Positions 1 to 10,796 are shown, counted from the stretch's first letter. The stretch: DNA of 64,000 nucleotides from Neolentinus lepideus HHB14362 ss-1 (GCA_001632425.1 KV425565.1:448016-512015), one strand, 5' to 3'. The notes: generated by a model from the letters alone, not told the origin. A program made the numbers and translations.

Positions 1-224
1 GAATTTACAGGGGCATTGTGGGTCACCAGGCGGTCGAGGGCGGCTTCCGTATCCGCAACGTCGATGAATTGGCGGTGGAACGTGCCCCCATCGCTGAGGA
101 GTTCCCGCCCACCACGATGCCAGACTTCGTCGCGAAGGAAAACTATCCTGATGAGGAGAGCACGCCCCCGTCGGAGACGGATAAGAATGCTGATGAGGAG
201 TATGTGGAGGATGCTAAAGCGTAG
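1..224 (+). CDS. 3' terminal exon of an unidentified gene (partial)
   Basis: The frame is open from the window edge to a stop at 222-224. A likely 3' splice site (TTTACAG) ends at 10, so the last exon probably starts at 11. The visible tail is about 70 residues and ends in an acidic, Ser/Pro/Glu-rich stretch (PDEESTPPSETDKNADEE), which looks like a disordered cytoplasmic or C-terminal tail. No domain is recognisable. The gene converges on GOT1, whose stop codon lies only about 165 bp away, so their 3' untranslated regions are close together. The family cannot be named from this fragment; the coding frame itself is fairly likely because of the splice site and amino-acid composition. Confidence 0.5.
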   Translation, partial: IYRGIVGHQAVEGGFRIRNVDELAVERAPIAEEFPPTTMPDFVAKENYPDEESTPPSETDKNADEEYVEDAKA

Positions 225-388
225 AACGCCCTGCATTCGACTGTGTTGTTTTGTTAGCTTGTACACATATGGAAGGTTGAGACGAGATCTCCGATGTAAA
301 AATATCAGCACGCATTTCATGACTGCGATACTAACATTTTCACCAGCGCCGTCGTAAGAAAGTGTTGCAAAGAAGATTAATAAACATG

Positions 389-1039
389 TCAAACTACCGA
401 TGTTTGTGACCCTGCTAGTCGGTCTACAGCCTGTAAGTTCAATTTCAGGATAAAGTCACAGCGAGATAGCCGAAGACAATGAGCTCTTACAACTCGGATG
501 TAAGGTAGCGATAATAGCTGGCCAATGAATGGCAGTTGCCGTAGGAAAGTCACAATAACAGGGAAGAAATCACTGTTTTCAAAGTTTAGAACAAGAAGCA
601 GATGACGAGACGAACAACACACGGACGCACCCAAACAGGTTCAAGAATCCGAATGTCTCGATGATCACGCCAATGAACGGCCATTTGAGAAACACCAACA
701 GAATACCCCCAGTAAAGCATATCGTCCCTCTTAACTTGTTTTTGCGCGCGAAGAAATAGACGGTTCGTTGTGGGCCGATGATTAGCGTGATTCCAATGAG
801 GAAGGCAATCTGCACCTGACCGTCTAGCGGGAGACACGAAGTAAAGGGGAGCACGATACGTACGTTGCCCAACGCTAAAAGTGCACCATCGAAGAACATC
901 AAGACCCCCAGGAGCATAAATACGACGCCAAAAGAAGTGGCGGCCACGCCAATTTCTATCAAAGTAACCAGGAATCAGGCATTGGGGAATCATCTGGAAT
1001 TACAGAACTCTCACTTTGAAGGTCCGTTAACCACATCAT
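389..1039 (-). CDS. GOT1: GOT1-like Golgi/ER vesicle transport membrane protein
   Basis: A small tetraspan membrane protein of the Got1/Sft2 family, which acts in ER-Golgi and Golgi vesicle traffic. I read five exons: 1039-1015, 955-864, 809-631, 572-491 and 430-389. They join in phase to 139 codons, the usual family length. Visible family signatures are the N-terminal MWLTDLQKIGV-type start, the FFDGALLALGN block, ITLIIGPQRTVYFF, a Gly-rich third hydrophobic segment, and a C-terminal LAGSQTSVV resembling the conserved Got1 tail. All introns are GT-AG and 42-64 nt. Two adjacent ATG codons (1039 and 1036) could start the protein; the second gives the family's usual MW start. The gene is convergent with the fragment at 1-224. 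Confidence 0.92.
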
Positions 1040-1511
1040 TTTGGTGGATGTACTAGACTTAAAAAAATGTAGGGTAGTCGTTAGGAGAGGGTGAAGAGGA
1101 CTTGGACAGCCGACGTGTCGCAGACGTCAACCAGCAAGAGAGACGTGTCGAGGTCACGCGGAACTGGATGCGGTGCAAGCCACGTGGACGGTTATGACGA
1201 CGGTCACAACGTTCATGACAAGCGGCTCTTTCGTGGATACCAGCAACACAAAGTTCACAATTTCGATAGTATATATATTGCAGTATACGATGCGTTCTAA
1301 TCTACGCAACGGGCTGCAATCGACAATGATTTCTGTTTTCCGACTAGAGTAGACTAAGACTGCATCCTATTAATGTAATAACTGCCGCACTCAGGGCACC
1401 CGACTCTGACCTCCCACAGACCCAGTAAATTTGCGCCAAACGCTGGATGGCGTATTTTGTGTCGATTCCAGTTTCTTCTCTCATTCCCGTTGACTCCACT
1501 CCATCTATTCC
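1040..1511. other. Intergenic region upstream of GOT1
   Basis: This stretch lies between the GOT1 start and the 3' end of kinase pseudogene A. It holds only short unsupported open frames and should contain the GOT1 promoter. No repeat or RNA gene is recognised. Confidence 0.5.
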
Positions 1512-2721
1512 TTATGCCAAGGACCGGACGACCGTATCAATCAAGGGCCGCTGCTCGGCGTCCTGATTCTAGCACCCCTGGATGAGATCCCGGACCCCCC
1601 TCTCAAAATGGTCAGGCATGTGAGGGCCTTTCTTGTATTTCGAGACGGACAAAGCAATTTGGAACGGATGTTTTCCTTCGAACGGTGGTTTACCGGCATA
1701 TATCTTGTAAAGCGCGATGGTGAGCGACGACGCGTTTTCAGCCTTCCGGGCATAAGTAATCACTGACTCACCGCCCACATAGTCATTCCGAGGCTATACA
1801 TGTCACTGCGTCGGTCAACCTCATTCACGACATCATCAACACCAGACCACAAGATTTCCGGTGCAGTGTATGCCGTTGAATTTGCTTGAAGAGAATGAGT
1901 AAACCCCTTAACGTCAAGGATCTTAGATCGACCGAAGTCAGCCAGAAGAGGCCGGCCATCTTCGCTGATGAGGACATTAGCCTATGCTCCAGGTTAGAGG
2001 CTGCATTAAAACGAAGGCATGTCACAAGTTACTGGTTTCAAATCACCGTGGATGATATTAATATCTGTCGAATGGAGATACTGGAGACCTTTTGCTATGC
2101 CCGTAGCCTATGGTTTGCATCAGACAGAGCATCAGACAGATGTACAATTCGGATGGATCCACTTGCACAGTGCATACCATGGCTAATTTCAAGGCTGGCA
2201 GGTTATCGGCATTCTTCATATTGTCCATATAGGCCATGACAGTGCCCTTCTTGCAGAACGGGGAAACTAGACCGGGAAGAACATCACGAACATCCATGAA
2301 GCCGATACCATAGCATAATCCATAAAAGGGTAGGACATATGCACTATGCAGACGATGCCATGCATTGACCTCACGTAGGAGCCGCTATTGGGAGTTCAGA
2401 ACTGTTACACATGTCATTCAGCACGTCGTACCCGTGTCATGGCGTCCAGGTCGTTCGACTCCGAGTCGAAGCGTAAGACCTTAATAACAATCTGTATGAC
2501 AAACTTAAGCGTAAATAGCAATATGATGAAAGAGGTCCTGACATCTACTGTGTCGCCTATAAGTGGTTTCATGTTCCCCTATACACATTGGAGAAGCCAC
2601 CACCACGAAACAGATCCAGTCCCGTTACTTCCGCCGTAAGATCCTACCAAAGAGTTGCAGCTCATTAGATGAATGTGAGGACATCACTCACATGACATCC
2701 ATCGGGAATATTCAAGACCAT
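1512..2721 (-). pseudogene. Tyrosine-kinase-like protein kinase, copy A (disabled)
   Basis: The exons encode a protein kinase of the Agaricomycete TKL type. In order they show the N-lobe (DLFRGGGFSNVYRGT), the beta-3 lysine (IVIKVLRF), an alpha-C block (RLLREVNAW), the hinge (GTVMAYM), the catalytic loop HGDLKP in place of HRDLKP, the DFG loop (LLADFGRSK), the activation segment with APEILWSG, and the C-lobe (IYAGKPPFEG). The start ATG at 2721 matches that of copy B. Lesions are visible. The exon after VYRGT runs into two in-frame stops (TGA, TAG), and near 1573 the conserved Cys-Trp before the C-terminal arginine reads TGC TAG, a nonsense change, while the following frame still encodes QDAEQRPLIDTV. 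Splicing cannot remove both defects. It forms an inverted pair with copy B. Confidence 0.8.
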
Positions 2722-3365
2722 GGTACAGAATAGAGGTCGCGGGGAGACCTTGACACTAGAGATGTCCTGTGCGCCCTTTTATGATGGGAGAGACATAGCA
2801 ATGTATATACGTGGCCCCAAGAACCAAAAGCCTGGCCAGAATTAACGCGGGAACATGGTGATAACACGGAATCGGGCGACATCGCCTACACACGTACACA
2901 GCGTATGGTGCGCCCGTGAAAGTGCTCCAGAGGTTGTTCAGCTAGATCTGTCACCCTGCAGTGCTCTATAGAACATCAGAGAAGAGAAGTTCCCGAGCAC
3001 TCTTTGCATTCCATCCCAGCTCTGTGGTTGACACAGCATTAGACAGTCCTAGCGTTGACTCAGTGCCTCGCGTTCAGCGATCGAGGGGAGTGATTCTGTC
3101 TTATTCATCAGACGGAGGAGCAGGAGATGCGAGCTTTGTCAAGGATTCATATACATATAGCTCGTCGTGCTGTCGTGCGGGACATCAGACAAAGCACGGT
3201 CGTCGGTAACGCCACAAATACATATACCAATTTTTTTTCTGGCACAGCAGCTCTCGTTCACAGCAGCACATTTGTGCACTTTGAATAGTGTGCAGAGCGA
3301 TTCTGTCCTGGAATTAAGGTTTCAGCTTCCGCTGATATATGGTTAGGTGCCGATAAGATGAGGGC
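2722..3365 (+). repeat. Inverted-repeat arm 1 (upstream region of kinase copy A)
   Basis: Read on the plus strand, this stretch aligns with the reverse complement of about 4085-4726. Shared tracts include the FYDxRDIA-coding segment followed by a Tyr-Ile-x-Gly-Pro tract, the GATTCTGTCTTATTCATC region near 3092, the GACATCAGACAAAGCA tract near 3181, and GTTCACAGCAGCACAT near 3255. The arms are clearly diverged, with many substitutions and small gaps. The small FYDxRDIA frame is not intact in this arm. Confidence 0.75.
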
Positions 3366-3429
3366 TGTCCCGAGTCGACCCGGCTCATCAAGCGCCCAGC
3401 CACCGCTCTCAACATGTACCATTTTGTCT

Positions 3430-3620
3430 TGTCTAGTCCGATTCCAGCCATCGCTCTGTTGCAATGAACCAAGGTTCTACAGGACTGACCCAATACGGTA
3501 TCTTAGCCACGACTGCCATCTTCCGTAATGCTGGCAAACTCTCCGAAGACAGAACCACGATATTATCAATTGCAGGTCGTTCGTCCGGCTCCTAGCCCCA
3601 GCATCTTGCAATCAGGTCTC
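3430..3620 (-). pseudogene. Relic of a third TKL kinase C-terminus (copy C)
   Basis: On the minus strand near 3574-3591 the reading EPDERPAIDNIV matches the distal C-lobe of copies A and B (EADERPIIDNVV in B, DAEQRPLIDTVV in A). The upstream CWxLEPDERP context is broken by a frame change, and no other kinase segment follows. The relic lies between the two inverted arms and is best read as a remnant of another tandem kinase copy. Confidence 0.5.
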
Positions 3621-4084
3621 ATCTTCAAGTTCAAGATTGATATGTTTGTCGGTCAAGTCCAGCTTGTCGTGTTTGCCTGGCACAATCTGTGAAGGATGCC
3701 TCACTGGTTCAGATCGCTGTGAACGACGTTGGCACATTCAGAGTGTGTTTCGCATTGTTCTGACTGTGCGGACCTCCGAATTTGATGCGGCGTCAACAGA
3801 AGGGAAGTTCTGACGGTGACATGCGACAAGAAACAGCGCAAAACAGTGTGCTCAATCCTGACACTCTCGCAACATCTCGGCGCCAGTGGTTCTACTCGTG
3901 CACGAGAAATTGAGACATAAACCTATTGAGGTCTATTGATCGACAAGAACCCATATAGGTTACATTGTACGTTGAACAGTCGACACAAGTCATTTCTTCC
4001 TTAGACTGGTCTCCCAACTATCCCCCGTTTGGATTTCACTTCGTGCCTGCGATCGCGGTTGACGTTCCCATGGAAAATCTAATT

Positions 4085-4726
4085 CCAGACTCCAGAGGCA
4101 GTGGCCTAGTAACAACATCTTTGGCATCTAACCATATTAACGGCTGTGGAAGCTGAGACAGCTTGGAAGTTCCTGGACAGACCGTGTTTAGCTCCGTGCG
4201 CTGTTCAGGGTCCACAGATGTGCTGCTGTGAACGAGGACAGCTATTCCAGGAAACAATTGGTATCATGTATTTGTGGCATTACATTTACCATGCTTTGTC
4301 TGATGTCCCATCGCACGACAGCACGACAGCCTATGGACCCTTGACAAGGCTCGCATCTCCTACTCCTCCGTGATGAATAAGACGGAATCACTCTCTTCAA
4401 TCACCAAACGCGAGGCGCTAGGACTATTATCTAATGCCGTGTCAGCCATAGAGCTGGGACACTGATGGAATGCAAAGCTCGGACAGTTCTCTTGAATTCT
4501 TTGATATTCTCCAACTTGGCACTTCAGGGTGACGACGGAGCGCTTTCATGATACACTGTGTAGGGTAGGCGATGTTGAGCGATTCCGTGTTATCAACTCT
4601 CGCAATAATTTTGGCCAGGCTTTCGATTCTCGGGCCACATATATACAATATTGCTATGTCTCTCTCATCATAAAAGGACATCTCTAGTGCCAAGGTCTCC
4701 CCACGGCCTGCACTCTATTCTGTATC
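4085..4726 (-). repeat. Inverted-repeat arm 2 (upstream region of kinase copy B)
   Basis: This arm is the diverged reverse-complement counterpart of 2722-3365. On its minus strand it has an 83-codon open frame (4693-4442) starting near MALEMSFYDERDIAI. The equivalent frame in arm 1 is broken, so whether it ever encoded a protein is unclear. Homology fades below about 4080, where the unique spacer of roughly 700 bp begins. Confidence 0.7.
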
Positions 4727-6049
4727 ATGGTCTTGACTATTCCCGATGGATGTCCTGTGAGTGATGTCCTCATATTCGTCTACTGAGCTGCAACTCTTTG
4801 CTAGGATCTTACTAAGGAAGTCGCAGTGCCCGAGATATATGCATTCGCCGGCGGTACCTTTTCCGACCTCTATCACGGAACATATTCGTCGAACATGGGC
4901 ACGAAAGCGAAGGTCAGAGGAGTTGTCACTTGCTGACTACGCATGGTTGACTCTGTCATGAAGGTCGCTGTCAAGGTATTGCGCCTGCAAAGTAGGACGA
5001 ACGACCTGGAAGAGCTACAAAGGGTGCGACCTTTTGAAATAGGTATCAAGCTGTCCTGACACCCAAATAGCGGCTGCTACGAGAACGTGTGGTATGGCTT
5101 AGATAATCCACACGTATTGCCCTTCTACGGGTTTAAATTCGGCATCGGCTTTGAGGAATTCCGGAACACTATTCCTGGCATGGTCTCCCCATTCTGCGAG
5201 AACGGTACGGTCATGTCCTACATGGAGAGTCAAGTCCGGAATGGCACAGATCCGACAGGCTTGAGATCGACCATGGTACGCGAGCAGTTCTCGCCGATCA
5301 ATGTAGTCCTTTCCTTTGATGCAATCGCAGATCGCAGGTATAGCTCAAGGCCTCAGGTATTTACATAATAATAATGTGGTTCACGGTGATCTTAAACCAG
5401 TGAGTTAATAGTCAAACTCTTCAGGCGCAGACCTCATATCTTGACCTCAGGCCAATGTTCTCATCGGTGACAATGGACAACCTCTTTTGGCTGATTTTGG
5501 TTTATCAAGAATCCTCGGTGTCAGAGGTTTCACTTTGTCACTACAAGCAGGATCCACAGCGTATACCGCTCCAGAGATCCTCTGGTCTGGGCAAGGTTCA
5601 GTAATCAACCAGGTCGACACGCGAAGTGACATATATAGCCTTGCAATGACGATCTGGGAGGTGAGTTAGTAGGTCCTGTATATTGGGGTTGTTGTATATC
5701 TTGGATGGATAACGATGAAAGAGCGGGTCACCCAAGGTCACTCGAATTTTCTTCACAGCGGTCATAGCAGCGCAGAGTTTTGTTTCTCTTATCAGTATGG
5801 TGTGTCTTACTAACCTCTACTTGTCGCAAGATATACGCAAGAAAACCACCGTTCGAACGCACGCTGCCCATGACGATCGTATGGAAAGTCGCCATGGATC
5901 CTGAGCACCATCGTCCTCCTCGGGTTGGAGACATTGAAGAGGAATGCTGGGACTTGCTCGAAAGATGCTGGGCGCATGAAGCGGATGAACGCCCCATCAT
6001 AGACAACGTGGTCCCTTTCTTTGTAGCGGTGAACGAAGGTGAAGCCTGA
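4727..6049 (+). pseudogene. Tyrosine-kinase-like protein kinase, copy B (single frameshift)
   Basis: This copy is nearly complete. Exons 4727-4756, 4805-4912, 4964-5023 and 5071-5275 are followed by a catalytic-loop exon near 5332-5399 and two further exons ending at the stop 6047-6049. Motifs in order are AGGTFSDLYHG (Gly-rich loop), VAVKVL (beta-3 lysine), RLLRE (alpha-C), PFCENGTVMSYM (hinge), NVVHGDLKPANVL (catalytic loop with HGD for HRD), LLADFGLSR, APEILWSG, IYARKPPF and CWAHEADERPIIDNV. Between the RLLRE block and LDNPHVLPFYG the exon is 5 nt shorter than in copy A, which shifts the frame and gives TGG CTT AGA TAA. No alternative GT-AG site restores phase. It may be a recent pseudogene or carry an assembly error. 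Confidence 0.72.
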
Positions 6050-6777
6050 GGCCGCGAATCGAAAAAGCCAAGGAATTCATGGAAATATTACATCACAGTT
6101 ATCATTAGAAAGATCTCATTTGCTCACATACATTTTATGTCCCCTTCTGCACCGATAAGCTCAAATCTGACTTCGTTGATGTTGGTGCCATTTGATCGCG
6201 GGAGCCGCCACCGGGACGCGACTACATATGCATACAAATAACGCGCTGTGATAACTGCATAGCCTCAGCGAAGTTTCCGTAAAACGCCAATAGCTCCATT
6301 GTTTGCAAACGCTCACAGGATGAAACCTTGAACATTCTCAGACGTCGACATCAAAAGTGGATGTAAATTACAGCTGGCGCACCCACATAGCGCAAACCCT
6401 TTCAGTCGCAAATGGACTACCGGAATTGCGCATTTGCCATAGTCAACATGTACCATGAAAAACTTTATCTTAACACGCACGTAGGACCAGACTATGTCAT
6501 TTTCACAGCACGGTGAGACAACGCGAAGAACGAGGTCAGCTCGCTTGAGGAGACGACGTAAGCAAGCCTCGTTCCACACGTTACCTTCAAAGCCAAACAA
6601 AGCACGAGCTGGCAGTACTCTAGAACACTTGAGTGTCAACCTGCAACGCAGCGCTCAGTCAAAGTGGCCACACACTCGTGCTCATTCAATACACTTGATG
6701 CATGAGCATAATGGATTTTGAAGCTACAGAACATAGAAAACAATGAAAGCATCCCAGAAGTATTACCCCTAGACACT
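6050..6777. other. Intergenic region with a short RACK1-exon relic
   Basis: There is no intact gene here. At about 6155-6205 the plus strand reads KLKSDFVDVGA, a stop, then SREP, which matches the start of RACK1 exon 5 ([17 protein letters not shown]). The relic is about 50 bp and is inverted relative to the functional gene. The rest holds only short unsupported frames (for example 6313-6639 minus). Confidence 0.55.
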
Positions 6778-8063
6778 TCACGAGGACACAGACCATACCC
6801 GAACAACGTCGTCAGTGAAGCCACCGAATAGCGTCTGCCCATCCGCCGACCAGGCGAGAGAGACACACTCGGGTTCCCGCGACTTGGCACCAACGTCAAC
6901 GAAATCAGGCTTGAGCTCGTCGACAATCGACCTAACATAGGGTAAACTTAGGACTCTGGACGATCGTATGCCAAGGCAGCACTCACTTGCTCTCGAGGTC
7001 AAAGATTTTAATGCAGCTGGCAGTGGCAGCGCACAGCCAGTACCGATTAGGGGAGAAGACGAGGGCGTTGACAATGTCACCAGCCTCAAGGGAATAGAGG
7101 TGCTTGCCCTCGTTCAAGTCCCAGAGCATGGTGATGCCGTCCTTTCCACCAGAGGCAGCGAGCGAACCGTCTGGCGAGACGGAGATGGTATTGATGTAGC
7201 CAGTATGGCCGTAGTGGTTGGTCTTCAGCTTGAACTTCGAAAGTTCCCACACCTAAGAGTAAGTCAGATTAGTTGCGAATTTCAAGGGGTCAGATACGGA
7301 TGTGAAGGGTCAGAGATCTTGGTGGAAGAGTTAGTCTCATTGGGCCGAGCCCTCTGAAGTAGCAAATATATATATCTAACATCATACCAGAAGTACGGCT
7401 CAGGTATCTACAGACACTCACCTTGACGACCTTGTCCCAGCCGCAAGAAACAATAACCGGGTTCATAACGTTCGGGCTGAACCGCACACAAGAAACCCTT
7501 CATCACCTACTTTCAGTACACAAAAAATCGAGATACAATGAAATGTGACGCACCACTCAGTGTGCCCGTCATCCTTGATATCGTATTTGCACTCTCCGAG
7601 GGTATTCCAAAGCTTGATGGTCCGGTCACGGGACCCAGAAACAATTTGTCGGTTGTCAGCGCTGAAGCTGACTGAAAGGACATCGGAGGTGTGGCCAACG
7701 AAACGACGAGTCGTGGCGCCAGTGTTCAAGTCCCACAAGCGAAGGGTGTGATCCCAGGAAGAAGAGAGAGCGAATTGGCCATCGGAGGAGATCACGACAT
7801 CAGAGACGAAGTGGTTGTGGCCGTGCAGGATTCGCTTGGGGTAGCCGTAGGTATCCTCATCACGCGTCAACTGCCATACGATGATCGTCTTGTCTGTCAA
7901 TTACTGGAATCAGGTTTCAGGATAATGCGTACGAGTCGGCAAGACTGGTAGTACCTCGGGAAGCGGTCAAAATCATGTCAGGGTTCTCCGAGGACGTGGC
8001 GACGGCGGTAACCCAGCCCTTGTGACCGGTCAACGAACCGAGGAAACGCAGCTGCTCCGACAT
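6778..8063 (-). CDS. RACK1: RACK1 / Cpc2 / Gib2 G-beta-like WD-repeat ribosomal protein
   Basis: A seven-bladed WD40 propeller that binds the 40S subunit head and scaffolds kinase signalling. Exons 8063-7955, 7893-7554, 7497-7422, 7252-6987 and 6931-6778 join in phase to 314 residues, the expected length. WD repeats are plain: [117 protein letters not shown], and a last blade ending VVRVWSVSS. The motif order and conservation leave little doubt. Intron 3 (7421-7253) is much longer than the others and holds a C/D snoRNA. The gene diverges from the nucleoside hydrolase on its right. Confidence 0.96.
7305..7390 (-). ncRNA. snR24: C/D-box snoRNA U24 (snR24) in RACK1 intron 3
   Basis: On the minus strand the intron carries a C-box-like ATGATGT (7385-7379), then ATATTTGCTACTTCAGA, a small hairpin GGGC-TCG-GCCC, a C'-like AATGAGAC, the guide CCACCAAGATC, and a D box CTGA (7313-7310). 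This order and both guide-like blocks match what I recall of U24 from yeast and vertebrates, which directs 2'-O-methylation of large-subunit rRNA. Yeast snR24 lies inside the intron of ASC1, the yeast RACK1 gene, so host and guest are conserved together. The terminal stem is short and the C box departs from consensus at its last base. Confidence 0.85.
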
Positions 8064-8640
8064 TTTGTAGTTTAGAGAGGAAAGAACACAGGTTGGACAA
8101 CGAGCTACACGGCGTCGAGGCACGAGCGCGCCAAGGGAAGCCACCGTGACTGTAACTATGCAGTACCCGGCAACTCCCTGTCACAACTATATAATCTCAC
8201 AGCAAGCGCTAACATTCGAATTCTAACGGCGCTTCCGCTTCACCGACTAGTATTTAATGATTAAAGTAGTTTTGACGATGCAAGACATGCACGAATTAAT
8301 GTTGTCATGTATGTGAACTGACAGAGAAGCGATGTATCATCTGAATCAAACTATGTATCTCTGACTCTGAGACCTACTGCTCAGTGTCATACTCCTTCCT
8401 CCATGGCCATAGATCAACTATTGCAGTCTTATGGACCATGCAACTATGGATCATTTATTCACTGTGTCCATCCCCATTTGTCGAATGCCTAAGTCAAGCC
8501 TATCTTGTTCCAATTTGCAAGTAAAACGCCCGTCGTCACGCGATGTGACTAGGTGTCTCATTATCTCTGATGGATTTTGTCATAGATTAGCCCGGCGTGC
8601 CAAGCTGCTGCCTGCAGAGTAATCACCCCTTGCCCCTTCG
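8064..8640. other. Divergent intergenic region RACK1 / nucleoside hydrolase
   Basis: This stretch should contain both promoters. It shows no convincing long open frame, repeat or RNA gene. The minus-strand frame 8561-8860 is a shadow of the hydrolase exon. Confidence 0.4.
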
Positions 8641-8697
8641 TATGATGAGTGCAGGGCAAGTTCAGAGAACCCCAGTCATCAGTGCGTGCATAAGCCA

Positions 8698-10341
8698 AAG
8701 TTGAAGGTGGAAATGCGCTCAGACCCAACTTGCTGATAGTCGACACGGATCCCGGAGTAGACGATGTCGTGGGCATGTGAGTCCGTGGAATCATGGCATC
8801 GTGCGTGCACTTAAACAGGTGCCTTCTAGCCTGCTTGCCCTCGCATCTCCAGAGATCCAAATCTTGGGATACGTCGTGACATTCGGTGCCTATACACTCA
8901 TGTTAGAAGTGGTACTCTGATTGCTTATCCGGTGTCAAGGGAACACGGACCAGGAGGCGTGCTAGTACGCACAGTTTCCACTCTTCGTCGATCCCTTTTG
9001 ATGTCTTATTGTGCAGCAAGAATATCTTCAAGTTGTACCAGGCAGTGAGCCGGCATCTCGAGCAACACCCCAAAGACAGGGACCGGTTCCCGAACTTCGA
9101 CCCGGTTAACAAGCCTTTCGTTGTCAAAGGAGCTTCCAGTCCATGGAATACCGACAAACATACTGCAGAATATTTCCACGGAAGGTTTATCCACCTAATA
9201 CTCTAAAACTCTTAATAACCGGACTTACGGTAGATGACATCTAGGGATGGACTCGGAGATATAACTCAGAGACATCCAGATCTAAATGTGGATGGCATCG
9301 AGTCATTGGCCTCGCATCCGTACTTGCGAATCTCGAATGAAGGACACACGGCCGAGGTCCTGGCCGCGTTGCGAGCCTTACCACCAAGAAGTCTAACTTA
9401 CGTTGTTTTGGGACCGCTCACCAGCGTACAGCTATTGAATCACCATCACTCTGCAGAGTTCCATAACCTTGTGGGACGTATCATTTGCATGGGCGGTGCG
9501 TTAGACGTGCCAGGTAACACAAGCCCTGTTGCTGAATGTGAGTCATCATGCGTAGTCTAATGAGGAAAACGCCAGCTTACGATTCGGTTCGAGTCAACAC
9601 TTTCGCCGATCCGGAGGCGCTACGTGCATTGACAGTGGGTACGAAAGATGCACCCCGTCTACCCATTGAACGATTCTTGTTGCTCCCTCTCGACGTAACT
9701 ACGCCTCATGAACTTTCTTTTCCACTGTACAAGAAACTTGTTGACCCTGCTTTCGACTCGACGAAGGCTCCGTCCAAGCCTGAAGACAAAACGCCGATAC
9801 AGCACTTCACTAGCTCATTCCTAGAGAGACCAAGGGAGATAATGAGATCGTTCGGCAAGGACGCTATGGAGCTGCACGATCCCGTGGCCGTATGGTGCGC
9901 CATCGCAAATCCCCCAGTAGCGGATGAAATCAAGGGGCAGGTTCCACAGCTTCACCCTGAATGGGTTGCAGTCCAGAGGAAGTTCCAAGTAGAATGGTAT
10001 GAGTGCAGCACTTCCATACGACCAGAAGCTGATGATGGCATCCCCACAGCAAAGGAGAATACACTCGTGGTATGCTCGTGGTTGATCGGAGAGATGACCA
10101 AAGCGCGTATGCCCCTGGTGAGAACCGTGCCCACGTTCAAGCAGAGCTGGAGAGACTGCATGTGGCGCACGGTGTCTTCGAGTCTTCGGCTTTTCCTGCT
10201 CAAGTAGAGATAGAGGATCCGGACAAGGCACAGACGGATAACTTGGGCGGCGAAAGCGTAGCAGTATTGACACACACACCGGGTCCCGCCACCTTAGTCC
10301 GCTTGTTGCTGAGCAGAATTTGGGGCGTCGAGACGATATGA
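8698..10341 (+). CDS. Inosine-uridine-preferring nucleoside hydrolase family protein
   Basis: A ribonucleoside hydrolase (IUNH fold) that cleaves N-ribosidic bonds in nucleoside salvage. The calcium-binding N-terminal signature VDTDPGVDDVVG lies at 8736-8771. Inferred exons are about 8698-8776, 8830-8885, 8940-8958, 9017-9184, 9245-9537, 9594-9996 and 10050-10341, all with GT-AG introns. Further family blocks are LLALASPEIQILGYVVTFGNTD, VVLGPLTSVQLL, ICMGGALDVPGNTSPVAEFN, FADPEA, the catalytic-loop region ELHDPVAVW, and EYTRGMLVVDRRDD. The first start codon is not settled: a mini-exon ATGATGA at 8641 joined to 8698 keeps the frame but is speculative. The C-terminal tail is longer than in bacterial enzymes, as is usual in fungi. 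Confidence 0.85.
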
Positions 10342-10796
10342 AATCAATTCAAAAGGACCATGTAATAGATCACCATTTCTGCATGGCCATCAATCGTCTA
10401 GACCTCCGAGTTATCGTGACCGGGATCCGAAGACCGAATAGCAGTGTATTGAATCCGGCGGCACGCGTAGCAGTATTAAAATGGTAGCATAGAACTAAAC
10501 ATAGGCAGAATAACCATGGTCATGCACCCTAGCACGACAGTCTGGAAGGAAACCTGAAAGAGGCAGTTGAGAGGCTCGAGTACCAGCGGAACGGTACGTG
10601 CTCAGCGTTGGACTCGGTTTTCGCGGAGACCCTTGCTTTGTCTCCTACTGCGTCCGTCGTTCTCAGCGCCCTTCTAGCATGGGACTATGCCCGACTGATA
10701 GGCTCGCACGTTTGCATATAATATCATAGCTAACTGCTCTGCTGTGCCACCGGACCCAGTTGACACGGGATTGACCGCCCGCTCCCAACGTCTACC
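10342..10796. other. Promoter-side intergenic region of the bZIP gene
   Basis: No gene is visible. An AT-rich TTTGCATATAATATC element near 10712 lies about 80 bp before the bZIP start and could serve as a TATA-like element. Confidence 0.35.

Noticed and set aside
4442..4693. 83-codon frame (FYDERDIAI) in inverted arm 2 as a real small gene
   Set aside because: The homologous frame in arm 1 contains stops and length changes, so there is no sign of protein conservation.
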